A stretch of 64,000 bases of DNA, taken from assembly GCA_016271365.2 (NCBI GenBank), contig CM028136.1, positions 468,594,001 through 468,658,000 of the forward strand, written 5' to 3'. This stretch comes from Neoceratodus forsteri. Taxonomy: Eukaryota > Chordata > Ceratodontiformes > Ceratodontidae. A program made the position numbers and the translations under genes. Below are positions 33,490-43,282 of this stretch, one piece after another; within the stretch, counting starts at the first letter, position 1, and each line of letters opens with the position of its first letter. A model generated the notes under the pieces. It made no database searches, was not told where the DNA came from, and saw nothing but the letters and a program-made list of their open reading frames with translations.

Positions 33490-34075
33490 TTGATTCAACT
33501 TTTTTTTTTTTGGAGCTACCTGTCCCATATTAGCAGCCCTACCTCCTGGACCCACCATCCCCTGTAAGTGATTCCCGCTTTGCCCTGGCTTACCCCCCAA
33601 GGCGGGACCACTGAGGTGACCCTACCCCATGGAGACAGGTCCAGGTTACTGTTCACATCACTGTGACTGGCACGGCTCCCTAAGCTTACCCCCCTGGAAC
33701 ACAGTCCCGTTCAGGGTTGGGTACTTGGGAGCCGTGGTACCAAGCAGTGGCACCATTCAAGGCAGCATTTTTGGTGGATGCCAATCCCCTCAGGAGGTGG
33801 GATGTGCAACGATGTCAGTGGGATGAACCCGATGTCAATCCTGCCTCCTCATGTATCAGGCCCCAGTAGCATCAGATCCCCCAGCCTCTGCCAGGGGTCC
33901 GCACTTTTGCACCGGACAGTTGATCACACCCCCCTCCCCCAGAGGAGAAGAGCAGTCCATGGGATGCTCAATCCTCCCTCCTGGCTGGTCCTCCGATGGT
34001 CTGAGTCTGGATTCAAACCCAGTCTCCGGTGTCTCAGGTGGAAATCATACCCCTAGCGTATTGATACAACTTTTA
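33490..34075 (-). mobile_element. tRNA-like SINE (copy B)
   Basis: Duplicate of the SINE at 25115-25692. The pol III head differs slightly (TACGCTAGGGG in place of ATCGCACAGGGG on the minus strand), and the T-run is retained at about 33501. Confidence 0.5.
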
Positions 34076-34335
34076 AAGAAAAAGAAAGTCAACTCTTACA
34101 GCCACAGAGCAATCACCCATGGAGCTGCTTAACAGACTTCTGCACCACACAGGCTTACAGCAGATGGAGCATAGCCCTTTAGATACAACTGACCAATGAG
34201 GTGTCAGCCCAGTGTCATGGGCTCCTATTCTGCTGTAAGCTCCATGATGGACCCCACAAGCTGCCCTTATGCCTGTTTCCAGCCTGAAAGTCCTTTACCC
34301 ATTACCCATCTCAAATTATTTGACCCAAGAATTAC

Positions 34336-34442
34336 ACTGTTATGTCAGCTAGGGTAGTACATTATCTGAACTACCCTACCCGGCCAAAAATAGGGGATAC
34401 CTGCAGTACCCAACCCGGCTACCTGTTGGGTAGCCCATGCCT
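34336..34442 (+). repeat. hAT right terminal region (copy B)
   Basis: Duplicate of 25960-26067, ending GTAGCCCATGCCTA. No matching left end exists for this copy, consistent with a partial segmental duplication. Confidence 0.65.
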
Positions 34443-34449
34443 ACTAAAC

Positions 34450-35990
34450 ACATTGCTGAATAGTGCTAACGCGTGCTGATGTTACAGGCATGGATCAAGG
34501 GCACCTTACCTCTGCAGTCTTCATCGACCTTGCCAAGGCCTTTGAGTCCATCTCGCATCCCTCCTCCTTCCCAAACTGTGACTTGCTGGTCTTTCCCTAC
34601 CACAGTTGAGTGGTACAGATTTTACCTGTCTGGCTGCACATGTGTTCTGGCTGGGGACACCCTTCCTCTCTATTCTAGCTGGTATACCCTAAGGCTCAAT
34701 TCTAGGCCCCATCCTCTGCTTTATCTTTCTAAACAATCTCCCTTCTGTCTGCTCCTCCTTCCAAATTCACCTATACACAGATGACACCATCCTCTACACC
34801 TCGGGCCCTCCACCTTCTTAGTGTCTAATCGTTGTACAATGACTTTACCCATGTTCTAAAGTGGTTCAAAATCAACCAACTTAATGTAAATGACAAAGAA
34901 ACAGTATCCATGACTTTTGTCATGCACACCACAGAAACTCTCCAAATTTTTCCACTCTCCTCTCTTTCACCACCCTCAATGGCATCACACTGGACACTGT
35001 TTCTGCCTACAAAACCTAGGCTTTTGGCTGGACACCCATCTTGACTACACTGCTCTCACTGACTACTTACATTCTAAACTCCACCCAAAGCTCTGGGCTC
35101 TTTACAGAAATAAAGATGCCCTATGCCTCCTAGTCCGCTGCATACTACTCACAAAAACAGTCCTATCCATTTTAGATGTTATACCTCCATATAGTGATAC
35201 TTCTACAGTGACATACATTGATTAATGCCAACAACATTGACATGTCACAGCAGAAGTCTGCCGGACCCAGCAAACTTACCCCATCCTGCACTCCCTCCGT
35301 CCCTGAAGCAACTCTGACTCCGGGTTGGAACCCTAAAAGTATGGGGGTAGGGCAAACACCACACAAAGGGAGTTTGTGGGGTGAAACCCCATGAAGAAAA
35401 ACACACAGTCTGATGTGCAGATCCCTGCTGACTGCAAATCGTAGTTGACATGGAGCCTGGTGCTGTGATGCCAGTAGACAAAATAGTTGTCAAACCAGCA
35501 TCATAGAGCCATTTTGACTATGCTGATGTCATCTATGGGTCCTCCACCTCCTCCTCCACCCTCTTAAAATAGAAACTCTATTCAATGCATTTTGCCATTT
35601 CACCATAAGTGCTTGCCCTAGGACTCATCCACTTCACCCTTTACTGTCCCTCTCTCTCCTCTCCCCATCCTCATGGCACCAGCACCACATCTCCACCCTC
35701 ATAGCTAAATACTGGTTTGGCTCACTCACCCCCTACCTTTCCTCCTCCTTTCACCCCTCCTCCCACATTCTACCCTCTCCACTCCAGAAACACTCATACC
35801 TTTGCCCTTCACTATCCCAACTCAAACTCTGATAAGGCCGCTTTCTCCTACCACTTCCCTCATAATAGGTACTCCCTTCCATCATCTCTCTGCCTGCTAA
35901 CCTTGTTAAACCTCTTTAAATGTGCCCTCTCCCAGCCTCAGCCTCCCACCTGCTCTTTCTACCAGACAGGCTAACTCCCCTACTTTTCGT
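34450..35990 (+). mobile_element. LINE reverse transcriptase relic with insertion (copy B)
   Basis: Duplicate of 26075-27560, including the YTDD-type site near 34775 and the unknown insert at about 35188-35510. Additional small deletions break the frames further. Confidence 0.75.
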
Positions 35991-36244
35991 TCACACTACT
36001 ACAGATTTACTAGCTCTTTATCTTGCAAACTACCAAACAAAGTATTCTTGCTAAATGAGCTGCTCTGTATCACATATGTTTTATTTTGCTCACCTAGACT
36101 TTTGTTTCTCACCCTTATACTTTATATTTATAGGTACTTGTGCTACGTGACGATTTTGGACTTCCATTTTGTTCTTCTACCCAAGATATAGTAACCAGCC
36201 TGGCTAGATGTTTTTACACCTATCTTCTGTATAACAAGTGTCAC

Positions 36245-36680
36245 TTCATAGAATCATAGAATTCTGCTGGCAGAAAAGGACCATTCTGCCCATTGAGTCT
36301 GCCCAAAAGAGATAGCCTCCCCGCCTCTTTTACCTCCTACCCTCATCCCTTCTCCTCCTCCCTTCCTAGTCCCATGTATTTATCCCATGCTTTCTTGAAA
36401 TTTTACACTGTACTCATCTCCACACACAATCCAGTAGGCTGTTCCATGGTTCTACAACCCTTCTGAGAAGTAACACCCTCTCATGCCCCTAAATCTTGCC
36501 CTAGCTTAATGTGCATGACCTTCATCTCCTAAGTATAAAGACCAAGCACATCCAGCTCTCTTGTATATGAAATTTTACTATGATATTTGTACTTTAAAAT
36601 TCTCATTTGTATAATTGTCTCCTATCCCCTTCCCGGGTTACATCTGGAAATGAGCCCCAGCTCAGTGTGCCCTCCAGGTT
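36245..36680 (-). mobile_element. CR1-like LINE tail (copy B)
   Basis: Duplicate of 27890-28330, starting with 'CATAGAATCATAGAATTC' and carrying numerous single-base losses in C-runs. Confidence 0.7.
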
Positions 36681-37403
36681 ACCAGCTTTTAACTAAAATA
36701 TAATAAATAAAATGTCTACAATATAGGTGTTTTTTAAAAGTGAAGGCTATTTCCTTAGTATTGTTTAGGTGAGCAGGACTCCACACATGCATGGAGTCCT
36801 GGTTTCTCTTTTCAGACAACAGTGTCTATAGGAAATTGCCCTTGGTTAAAAAAAAACAGCTACTGTATATTGTAGACATCAGCACAGTTATCACTATTCA
36901 GCAATGAGTTTAAATTGACAAACTCTTTCATGCACGACTTCGGTGTCATTCAGTGCCATCCCTGTGTCAGGACGTGCAGGAAGGAGCAGACCATGGCATT
37001 TTAGTCAGGGCAACTGAAAGTATTTTTTGTAAAAAATATACATTTAATATGACACATATGCTTTTCAAACAGAATCAGAGCAATAACTATGTAAAGCACA
37101 TATATTACAAGGGCACTAAAAATTGATTAAAAAGCTGACTTTATCTCTTTAATCCAATTACAGTATACCCTATAAGTATATCTTTTAGGATAAATTAAAA
37201 GCCAGAAGTAATAATAAATATAAATATCCACTAGTGGAAACAACTGCTATTACTTTTAGCAAAAGAGCCACTTTTGCAGCATATAGTGCTTGAACAAATG
37301 TTGCTCATATTGTAGTATGTATAAAATCAGATTAAGCCTCCAAAATGGTTAATAAAACAAATGCAAGAATATTTCCTATGGGAGGGACTTGTAAGTACTA
37401 AAC
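36681..37403 (+). repeat. interspersed repeat copy and flanking DNA (copy B)
   Basis: Duplicate of 28331-29074. 36930-37150 is the third copy of the repeat first seen at 17370-17640. Confidence 0.55.
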
Positions 37404-38042
37404 ATTTTAAGGTAATAGATTGAAGAATCTTAGCAAGAATGATGCAAGGTTTTTTCCAAAGAGCATTGACAGTTGTTTCAGAAATATAACACACATGCCA
37501 CACTAGCATTATGGGTTGCTATATGCAATCATAGAATGTTATTCACTTTAAGCAGAATTGCACCATGCAATTCTGCTTGAGTTGACCAGCATAACATTCT
37601 GTGGTGATTTGTATATGCAGCCCATGATGCTTTGCATTGTGGGGCATGTGTGTTTTGTATTTTCTTGAAACTTGGCTTCCCAGCCAAATGCCCTTTGGGT
37701 AACCTTGCCTCAGTGTTTACGCACAGAGGTTCTTTTGTCTTTTAAATAGTTTTTTATTTTAATGGGTTCACCACAATATATCCAAGGCACACTGCCTTAA
37801 GGGTTGCTAGTCCATTCCACTGGGGTGTCAAACAGACGAGGCATACTGATGAGTCCTGGTAGGACGAAACACGTGTCTATGTCTTCTTTTAGCACCCTTT
37901 GCAAACTGTGTGAGAGGCCTTCCGGCACCATGAAATTCTGCTTAAAGTTGGACCAGCATAACATTCTGTGGTGATTTGCATATGCAGCCCATGATGCTTT
38001 GCATTGTGGGAGCATGTGTGATTTTGTATTTTAGTGTAATAG
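37404..38042 (+). mobile_element. hammerhead-bearing retroelement (Penelope terminal repeat or retrozyme-like)
   Basis: Near-identical words ATTTTAAGGTAATAG (37404-37418) and ATTTTAGTGTAATAG (38028-38042) flank it as a 15-bp target-site duplication. Inside, a unit beginning CACCATG plus 'AATTCTGCTT...GACCAGCATAACATTCTGTGGTG' occurs at 37561 and again at 37926, a spacing of 365 bp. The second unit is cut after about 100 bp. The left 37419-37556 is an inverted, diverged partial unit, joined through a perfect 11-bp stem at 37550-37578. A hammerhead ribozyme lies at 37840-37883. No protein is encoded. Mixed direct and inverted repeats with a hammerhead are known for Penelope-like terminal repeats; a retrozyme is the alternative. 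Confidence 0.7.
37840..37883 (+). ncRNA. type I hammerhead self-cleaving ribozyme
   Basis: All core elements are present in order. Stem I 5' strand GGCATA is at 37840-37845 and CTGATGA at 37846-37852. Stem II is GTCC/GGAC (37853-37856 and 37862-37865) closed by loop TGGTA. GAA is at 37866-37868. A short palindromic stem III, ACACGTGT, is at 37869-37876, and C17 is at 37877 after GT, giving a GUC cleavage site. Stem I 3' strand TATGTC is at 37878-37883 (six pairs, one G-T). The loop-less stem III suggests cleavage as a dimer, as in retroelement hammerheads. Activity is inferred, not shown. Confidence 0.9.
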
Positions 38043-38502
38043 TGTTTCATGTTCTAAACAGTAAATCAGCTAACAGAAAGAGATGCAGGTAGATGATGTT
38101 TATTATAACATATACTTTTTTAATAAAAAAAATAAATAAGATGCTAGTTTCTTAAAAATACTTGGATGGCAGAACATGGGAGCCTTTAACTAGACCTTTA
38201 TCACTGATGCACCTGATAAAGAACAATTTAACAGTACTACTTTTGTCCTTTAATTATTTGCTTGTAATACTTCACCAGGAATATCCTCAATAAGATGAAA
38301 CTGCTTTAGGTGAGAGTTTGAAATGTAGCAGCAGTATGTTCCCATGTAAATATACTAACTGTGTAAAGCATGATAATTTATCTAATATGCTAGAGGAAAA
38401 AACAATTTTGGAATATGTTATGCTGTTTAATACCTACGACTGGTGACTGTGAATGCAGTCCAGTAGGAACATAATTGAGCAATATGACATGACATGATGG
38501 GT
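38043..38502. other. unassigned AT-rich sequence
   Basis: No open frame or repeat recognised between the hammerhead element and the Harbinger terminus. Confidence 0.4.
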
Positions 38503-38748
38503 GGGATATTCAAGGCAGTTGCGCAAGGTGCAAGTGAGATGCACAAGTGCAATGGCGGATATGTGCCAAAGAGCGATATTCAGTGGGCAACAATGTGCAA
38601 ATCGCAGTATGCCAATGCGCAACCCTAATGAATGCAAGTGCAATTGCAGGGGGCGTAGCCATGAATAAACAGCACAGTGCGATATTCAACAGCAGGCCGA
38701 TGGTGCAAGCATGGAGCAACAGAGACATGCACGGAGTAAAGTTGAGCC

Positions 38749-38757
38749 TATAAAAGG
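38749..38757 (+). promoter_or_regulatory. TATA box candidate for Harbinger transposase, copy 1
   Basis: TATAAAAGG lies about 380 bp upstream of the first coding-like ATG of the transposase (39127) in an otherwise GC-rich purine tract. Copy 2 has only a weak equivalent (AAAATAAAAAGG near 58403). Confidence 0.5.
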
Positions 38758-39126
38758 ATGGAGCAAGCAGGGGATGGTGGCTTGCACCCAGGGGAACTGG
38801 GGTGAGAGAGGGAGAGAGAGTGAGAGAGAGACAGAGTGAGGGACAGAGACAGTGTGAGACAGTGACAGGGTGAGGGCCATTGGCCAGGCAGGACAGCAGC
38901 AGGGGTGCAGGACAGTCACAGAGGCAGGAGGTGCAATGGGCAGTGGGACAGAGTGCAGGACCCAGACTGAGCCCATGGGCAGGCCAGACCATGCGTGTGG
39001 GTCCCCATCATGGATGTGCGCCTAGTGCAGGGGCCCAAACAGCAGCATAAAGCCAGGGAAGCCCAGGGAGACAGCTGCAGAGTGGGGGGTCAGACAGGCT
39101 GGGCCATGGCAGTGCAATATTAAAGA

Positions 39127-40430
39127 TGGAGGCAGTAATGAGGGGTGTGAGGAGGTAGGTGGCTGAGCGGCGTGGCTATGGAAGGGCCCTGTGGCGGTAT
39201 GCCCGGAACAGGTGGTACCGTGCCAGCACCACCTTCAAACAGTACATCAGCACTGAGATCATGGGCCAATACTGCCTGAACTGGGTGATTCTGAGGCAGC
39301 TCTGTGAGCTGTGCAGTGATGAGATGCCAGGCACCCACGATATGGAGCCACGCCCTGTCAGTGGAGACCAAGGTCACAGGTGTGATGTGCCTGCTCACCA
39401 CGGGCACCTTCCAGAGACCAACAGGGGACACCACAGGCCTAAATCAGTCAGCCACATCACGGCTCCTCACACTATTCCTCAATGCACTGCTGCCACATGC
39501 TGCAGAATTCATCCACTTCCTCTACACACAGGCGGAGCGTACGGCAAACATTCAGGAGTTCCACAGGGTTGCATGTATGTCTGGCGTGCTAGGGGCCATT
39601 GACTGCACTCATGTAGGCATCCACACACCAACGGGGCTGGAAGAGGTAGTCTACATCAACAGGAAGGGCTACCCCAGTGTGAACTGCCAGGCGGTGTGCG
39701 ATGCCAAGGGGCGCATAATCAATGTATGTGCCACACACCCCTAGGGGAGCACACAATGCCTTCATCTGGCACCAGTCTGCACTGTGCTGCAGGTTTGAGA
39801 GTGGGGACATCCCCACCAGCCACCTAGTAGGTGAGCATGCAGCAGGAAAGGGCAGCCCTGCACAACAGGGCAGGGCATGGGGGGTGATGCAATGCATGGG
39901 GTGTAGAGGATTCAGCTGTGTAGGAGGGGGGGCAGCCACACAGACCAACGTGCTAACCCAACATGTTCCCCCACAGGTGACAGCGGATACCCACTCAGGC
40001 CCTGGCTGCTCACCCCATACCGGCATCCATCGACGCCAGTGCAGGAGAGATACAACGAGGCACATGCCAGCACACGGAACATCATCGAGCGTGTGTTTGG
40101 ACTGCTGAAGGCATGATTCCTTTGCCTGCACAGGTCGAGCGGTGCCCTACAGTACAGCCCCTCGAAGGCCTGTGGCCTATTCCTGGCCTGCTGTGTGCTA
40201 CACAAAATAGCCACTGACCGTGGGATAGCTGTCGAGGTCGAAAAGGGGAACAGCAGTGGGGATGACGCGGATGCCAGGGCCAATGGTGGTGGGCAGACCC
40301 CTCGGGTGACGGGAGCCCCTGCTGCGCAGGATGGCCCAGCAGCACAGGGACACCATTGCAGAGGAGCACTATGGTACATGCAGGTAGGTGAACAGTTACA
40401 CACACAGGTCACAGGGACCGGGGCACGGTA
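39127..40430 (+). pseudogene. Harbinger DDE transposase, HARBI1-like (copy 1)
   Basis: The N-terminal part 'RGYGRALWRYARNRWYRAST' to 'LRQLCELCSDEM' is in the frame of 39159-39350. A frameshift follows, then 'TTGTFQRPTGDTTGLNQS' (39304-39744 frame). 'GAIDCTHVGI' at about 39594 holds the first catalytic Asp, followed by 'YINRKGYPSVNCQAVCDAKG'. A GT-AG intron at 39831-39976 joins 'SHLV' to '[15 protein letters not shown]', which has the second Asp. '[12 protein letters not shown]' at about 40080 holds the catalytic Glu and is followed at once by a premature TGA. 'LQYSPSKACGLFLACCVLH' continues in frame. Family role: cut-and-paste nuclease that works with a Myb-like partner. Frameshift, stop and a TAG near 39150 make it a pseudogene. 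Confidence 0.88.
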
Positions 40431-40582
40431 AACAGGCATGGCAGGCAGGGCCCCACAACAGACATGGCCAGAGGGGGGCAATGACGGACAAGGGACAGGT
40501 CACCATAGAAGCACCCCTGACAGAACAGTGGCCCCCACCCACACAGCCCCACACACCCACACCAACACAGGCACAGTCACAT

Positions 40583-40604
40583 GGACACACACACACACAC
40601 ACAC
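40583..40604. repeat. (CA)n microsatellite in Harbinger copy 1
   Basis: About ten CA repeats lie between the convergent transposase and Myb-like genes. Confidence 0.9.
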
Positions 40605-40833
40605 CCCGAGGCCACCAGCGGGCATGTGTCAGACGCTGAACACCGGTGCACTGTGGCAGATGGTGCTGTGATGGCATCATCATGCACATGCCACGGTGAC
40701 CAGTGGCCAGAAGGGTGTACACAAGGTGGACATGACTTGCAGCCACAGTTGTCATGGCCCAGATGTGGACCGCACATACCACACCTCCCTGCATACAGGG
40801 CTGCGGTAGGCAGAGGACAGGGAGGGCGTCGGA

Positions 40834-42530
40834 TCATGTCCGCCATGCAGGTGCACAGCCACCATGGATTCGTGGATGGCCCCGCCTAGACCGCCCAGCA
40901 GATGCAGGCTGTGTGGCAGCCACAGAGAGTGTCACAGATGTACCCCCAGGTGTGTTGCTGCGAGAATGCGACCGGGCCCTCGCAGGTGTCTTCAGGCCCC
41001 TGAACAGGCCTGCTCCAGGCATGCCCAGGATGCCCACAGCTGATACCGGTGGTGACAATGCTGGGGTCACATGACGCCAGGACCGAGGGGTGGAGAATGC
41101 ACTCCGTGGTGACTGCCACAGATGGCCCTGTATCAGGGTGGCCAGTGGTGCCAGGCCGTCCGTGAATGCAGTGGTGAGCCAATCCAGGCCTGTGGTCATG
41201 TCCTCTCACATGCGTGTTGCCTCGGCCAGGAGCTGCTGAAAGTCCCGGTCATGCCTCCCTGTGGACTGGCACAGCTTAGTGCGGAGTGCATGCACCCCTG
41301 CCATGACCTGCATCTGTTGCTCCATGGATGCCCTGAGCAGACGGATGTGTTCATCAAGCAGGTCGGCACCCTGGGGCGCTTGGGCATCATGCCATCCTGT
41401 GGGGGTTACGTGGCCCCACGGCACAGCCCCCCACGCAGGTAGGGGCTGCAGAGCAGTGCCTTCTTGGGCCTATCCTGACTAAGGTGCACTGGCAGCAGAC
41501 ACTGCACCTGGTCCACCCTCAGCACCGTGCTGCTACCACTGCTGCCCCTCCAGCTGCTGTGTGCACGACATCACCAGGGAGGCTGCACCCCCCCACCAGA
41601 TGGGCCTGACTGCGCCAAAGGTATTGTGGCCACTGCAACACCAGGCAGTGCAGCTGGTGGGTCTGCCAATGCCACCCATGCAACATTGGCGCTGCCATGT
41701 CCTGTGTGTGGTAGGGGTGCCTCCCCCTGTACAGCATCATCACCAATGTACTGGGTAGCGGCCATGTCATCATCAGATGTGGACCCTGCCCCGATCACTG
41801 TCTCAGCATACTGGACACCATGGCTGGCATCCTGCTGAAACACTACCTGGGCCTCATCCATGCCCACACCACAGGCATCCTTGCAGACAGTGTGGTGGCT
41901 CCGGCAGGGGTCCGGGCCACAGACCCTGGTGGAGGTGGATGGGTGCTCCTCCAGGTCCCCGACATCACCCAGGGTGGGCACCGCCTCCCCTGCGTCTGCA
42001 CGCAGGCACCCTGGATCTGTAAGGGAACATATACACGTCAGTGCCGCCACCACGCACCCCCGCCCCAATGCACCCCTTACCCACATCCCCTTGTACCACT
42101 GTACCTATCATGCAGGGAAGGGCTAGCCCCATCTGGAATCTACTGCCAGAAACGCCCTCAACGGCACTGGGCCACATTGTCACTACCACATGCTCCTCCC
42201 ACAGTGTCAGCTGTGGCACCTCAGGTTGTCCACCACCCATGGTGGCACCTTCGGCCTGGATGGCTGCCACCTTCTCCTTGATCCACCTGTGGTCTGTACC
42301 CACCTTCTTCCTGCATTCCTGCACCGACCTCTGATGGACACCCTGCTTGTTCACGGCCCTGGCTACACCCACCCATGCTTCCGCCCTGGCTTGCTGGGTG
42401 CCTGTGGAGCCACTCAGGAGGGGCTCCTGGTCAAGTACGCATCATATAGGGCATAGCACTCTGCCCTTGTGAAATTGGGCCTGCGCTTCCGTGCAGGCCC
42501 CTCCTCCTCAACTTCCTCTTGCTCTGACAT
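40834..42530 (-). pseudogene. Harbinger Myb/SANT-like protein gene (copy 1)
   Basis: Minus strand, ATG at 42528-42530. The N-terminus 'RKRRPNFTRAECYALYDAYL' is a Myb/SANT (trihelix) start. After a frameshift near 42415 come 'AWVGVARAVNKQGVHQRSVQ' and 'CRKKVGTDHRWIKEKVAA'. An intron acceptor TGTTCCCTTACAG lies near 42020, also conserved in copy 2. An acidic linker follows (41571-42019). The C-terminal helix is 'EHIRLLRASMEQQMQVMAG' (41206-41390), then a Ser/Arg/Pro-rich tail to a stop at 40834. In PIF/Harbinger the Myb-like protein carries the transposase to the nucleus and to terminal DNA. Convergent with the transposase. Boundaries of introns are partly inferred. Confidence 0.75.
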
Positions 42531-42671
42531 GCTGTTCCTGTTGGTGGGGACATGAGGTCAGTGCTGGTTGCCACACATGAGGGCCCCCCCCAGACTTGAC
42601 ATGCCCAGTGCCTGGTGTTCTACCTGTGAAGGTTGCAATACCGGTCTGGTACCTGTGCGGCCTCATGGCAC

Positions 42672-42695
42672 CTTTATAGTACATCACATGCAAAT
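42672..42695 (-). promoter_or_regulatory. conserved TATA plus octamer promoter of the Myb-like gene (copy 1)
   Basis: On the minus strand ATTTGCAT (42695-42688) precedes TATAAAG (42678-42672) by about nine bases, about 145 bp upstream of the ATG. Copy 2 keeps the same pair with similar spacing at 60974-60950 despite divergence around it. The octamer is the known POU/Oct factor site. Confidence 0.6.
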
Positions 42696-42759
42696 GAGGG
42701 AATGAGCAACTGTAATGGGATGCACATGCGTCCGATGCGCCACCAATATGCTGATCAGC

Positions 42760-42900
42760 TCATCTGCATATGCCTGCTGAATATTGCAGAATTGCGTATT
42801 GCACAGTGGGGTTGCTCATGCACATGTCATGGCGCATCTGTGTGACGTAGTCCGCATGGTACAGCGCATGCGCGCACTGATGTCGTGTACGTCGATGGCA
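42760..42900. promoter_or_regulatory. internal copy of Harbinger subterminal motifs (copy 1)
   Basis: 'GCTGAATATTGCAGAATTGCG' followed by 'TATTGCACAGTGGGGTTGC' resembles the 'GATATTC...TTGCGCAA...TTGCAC' words at the element ends. It lies in the head-to-head space between the Myb-like gene (-) and the third gene (+). It may be an operator bound by the transposon's own DNA-binding protein. Confidence 0.45.
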
Positions 42901-43282
42901 CTTCCCATGCATGATCCACTACAGGTGGCATGGCACTCAGCCACTATTGGGAATGTGGTGCACATGCACCATACACCTAGTCATGCATGTGTGCCATTGG
43001 CACACGGCCCATGGGGCACACTGGACCCTATAGCACATCATGCCACCCATGCTCTGGCATGCTGCTGCTCACGGTGCGCATGTCGTCCTTTGACCCATAC
43101 GTGTGCCCCTTGATCCCCTGGTGACTGCGGCACATGTTAGCATTGCCCCATGCGTATCTCACATACCCTACCGATGCATGATAGGGGATGCCATTGCATC
43201 ACCAGGCGTATCGCACATCCTTCACACGTGCATCTCATGTGCTCCCCAGTGCCATTATGCTGCTGTGGGTCAAGATAGAGCC

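Larger units (their letters stand above)
29246..37550 (+). repeat. tandem segmental duplication, copy B
   Basis: This is a direct repeat of 20863-29245. Differences are dominated by one-base losses in homopolymers: the C-run near 31470 is shorter than near 23090, TTTTTT becomes TTTTT near 31412, and CCCAAACTG becomes CCCAACTG near 30345. A few insertions occur, such as 17 bases near 30830 and small GCTTACC insertions near 33580 and 33685. The last 130 bases (37419-37550) are far more diverged than the rest. Either a real recent duplication or an unpolished haplotype joined in assembly. Confidence 0.95.

Noticed and set aside
37419..37556. Second hammerhead in the inverted arm
   Set aside because: The arm contains only the part of the unit without the ribozyme core; no CTGATGA or GAAA pair occurs there on either strand.
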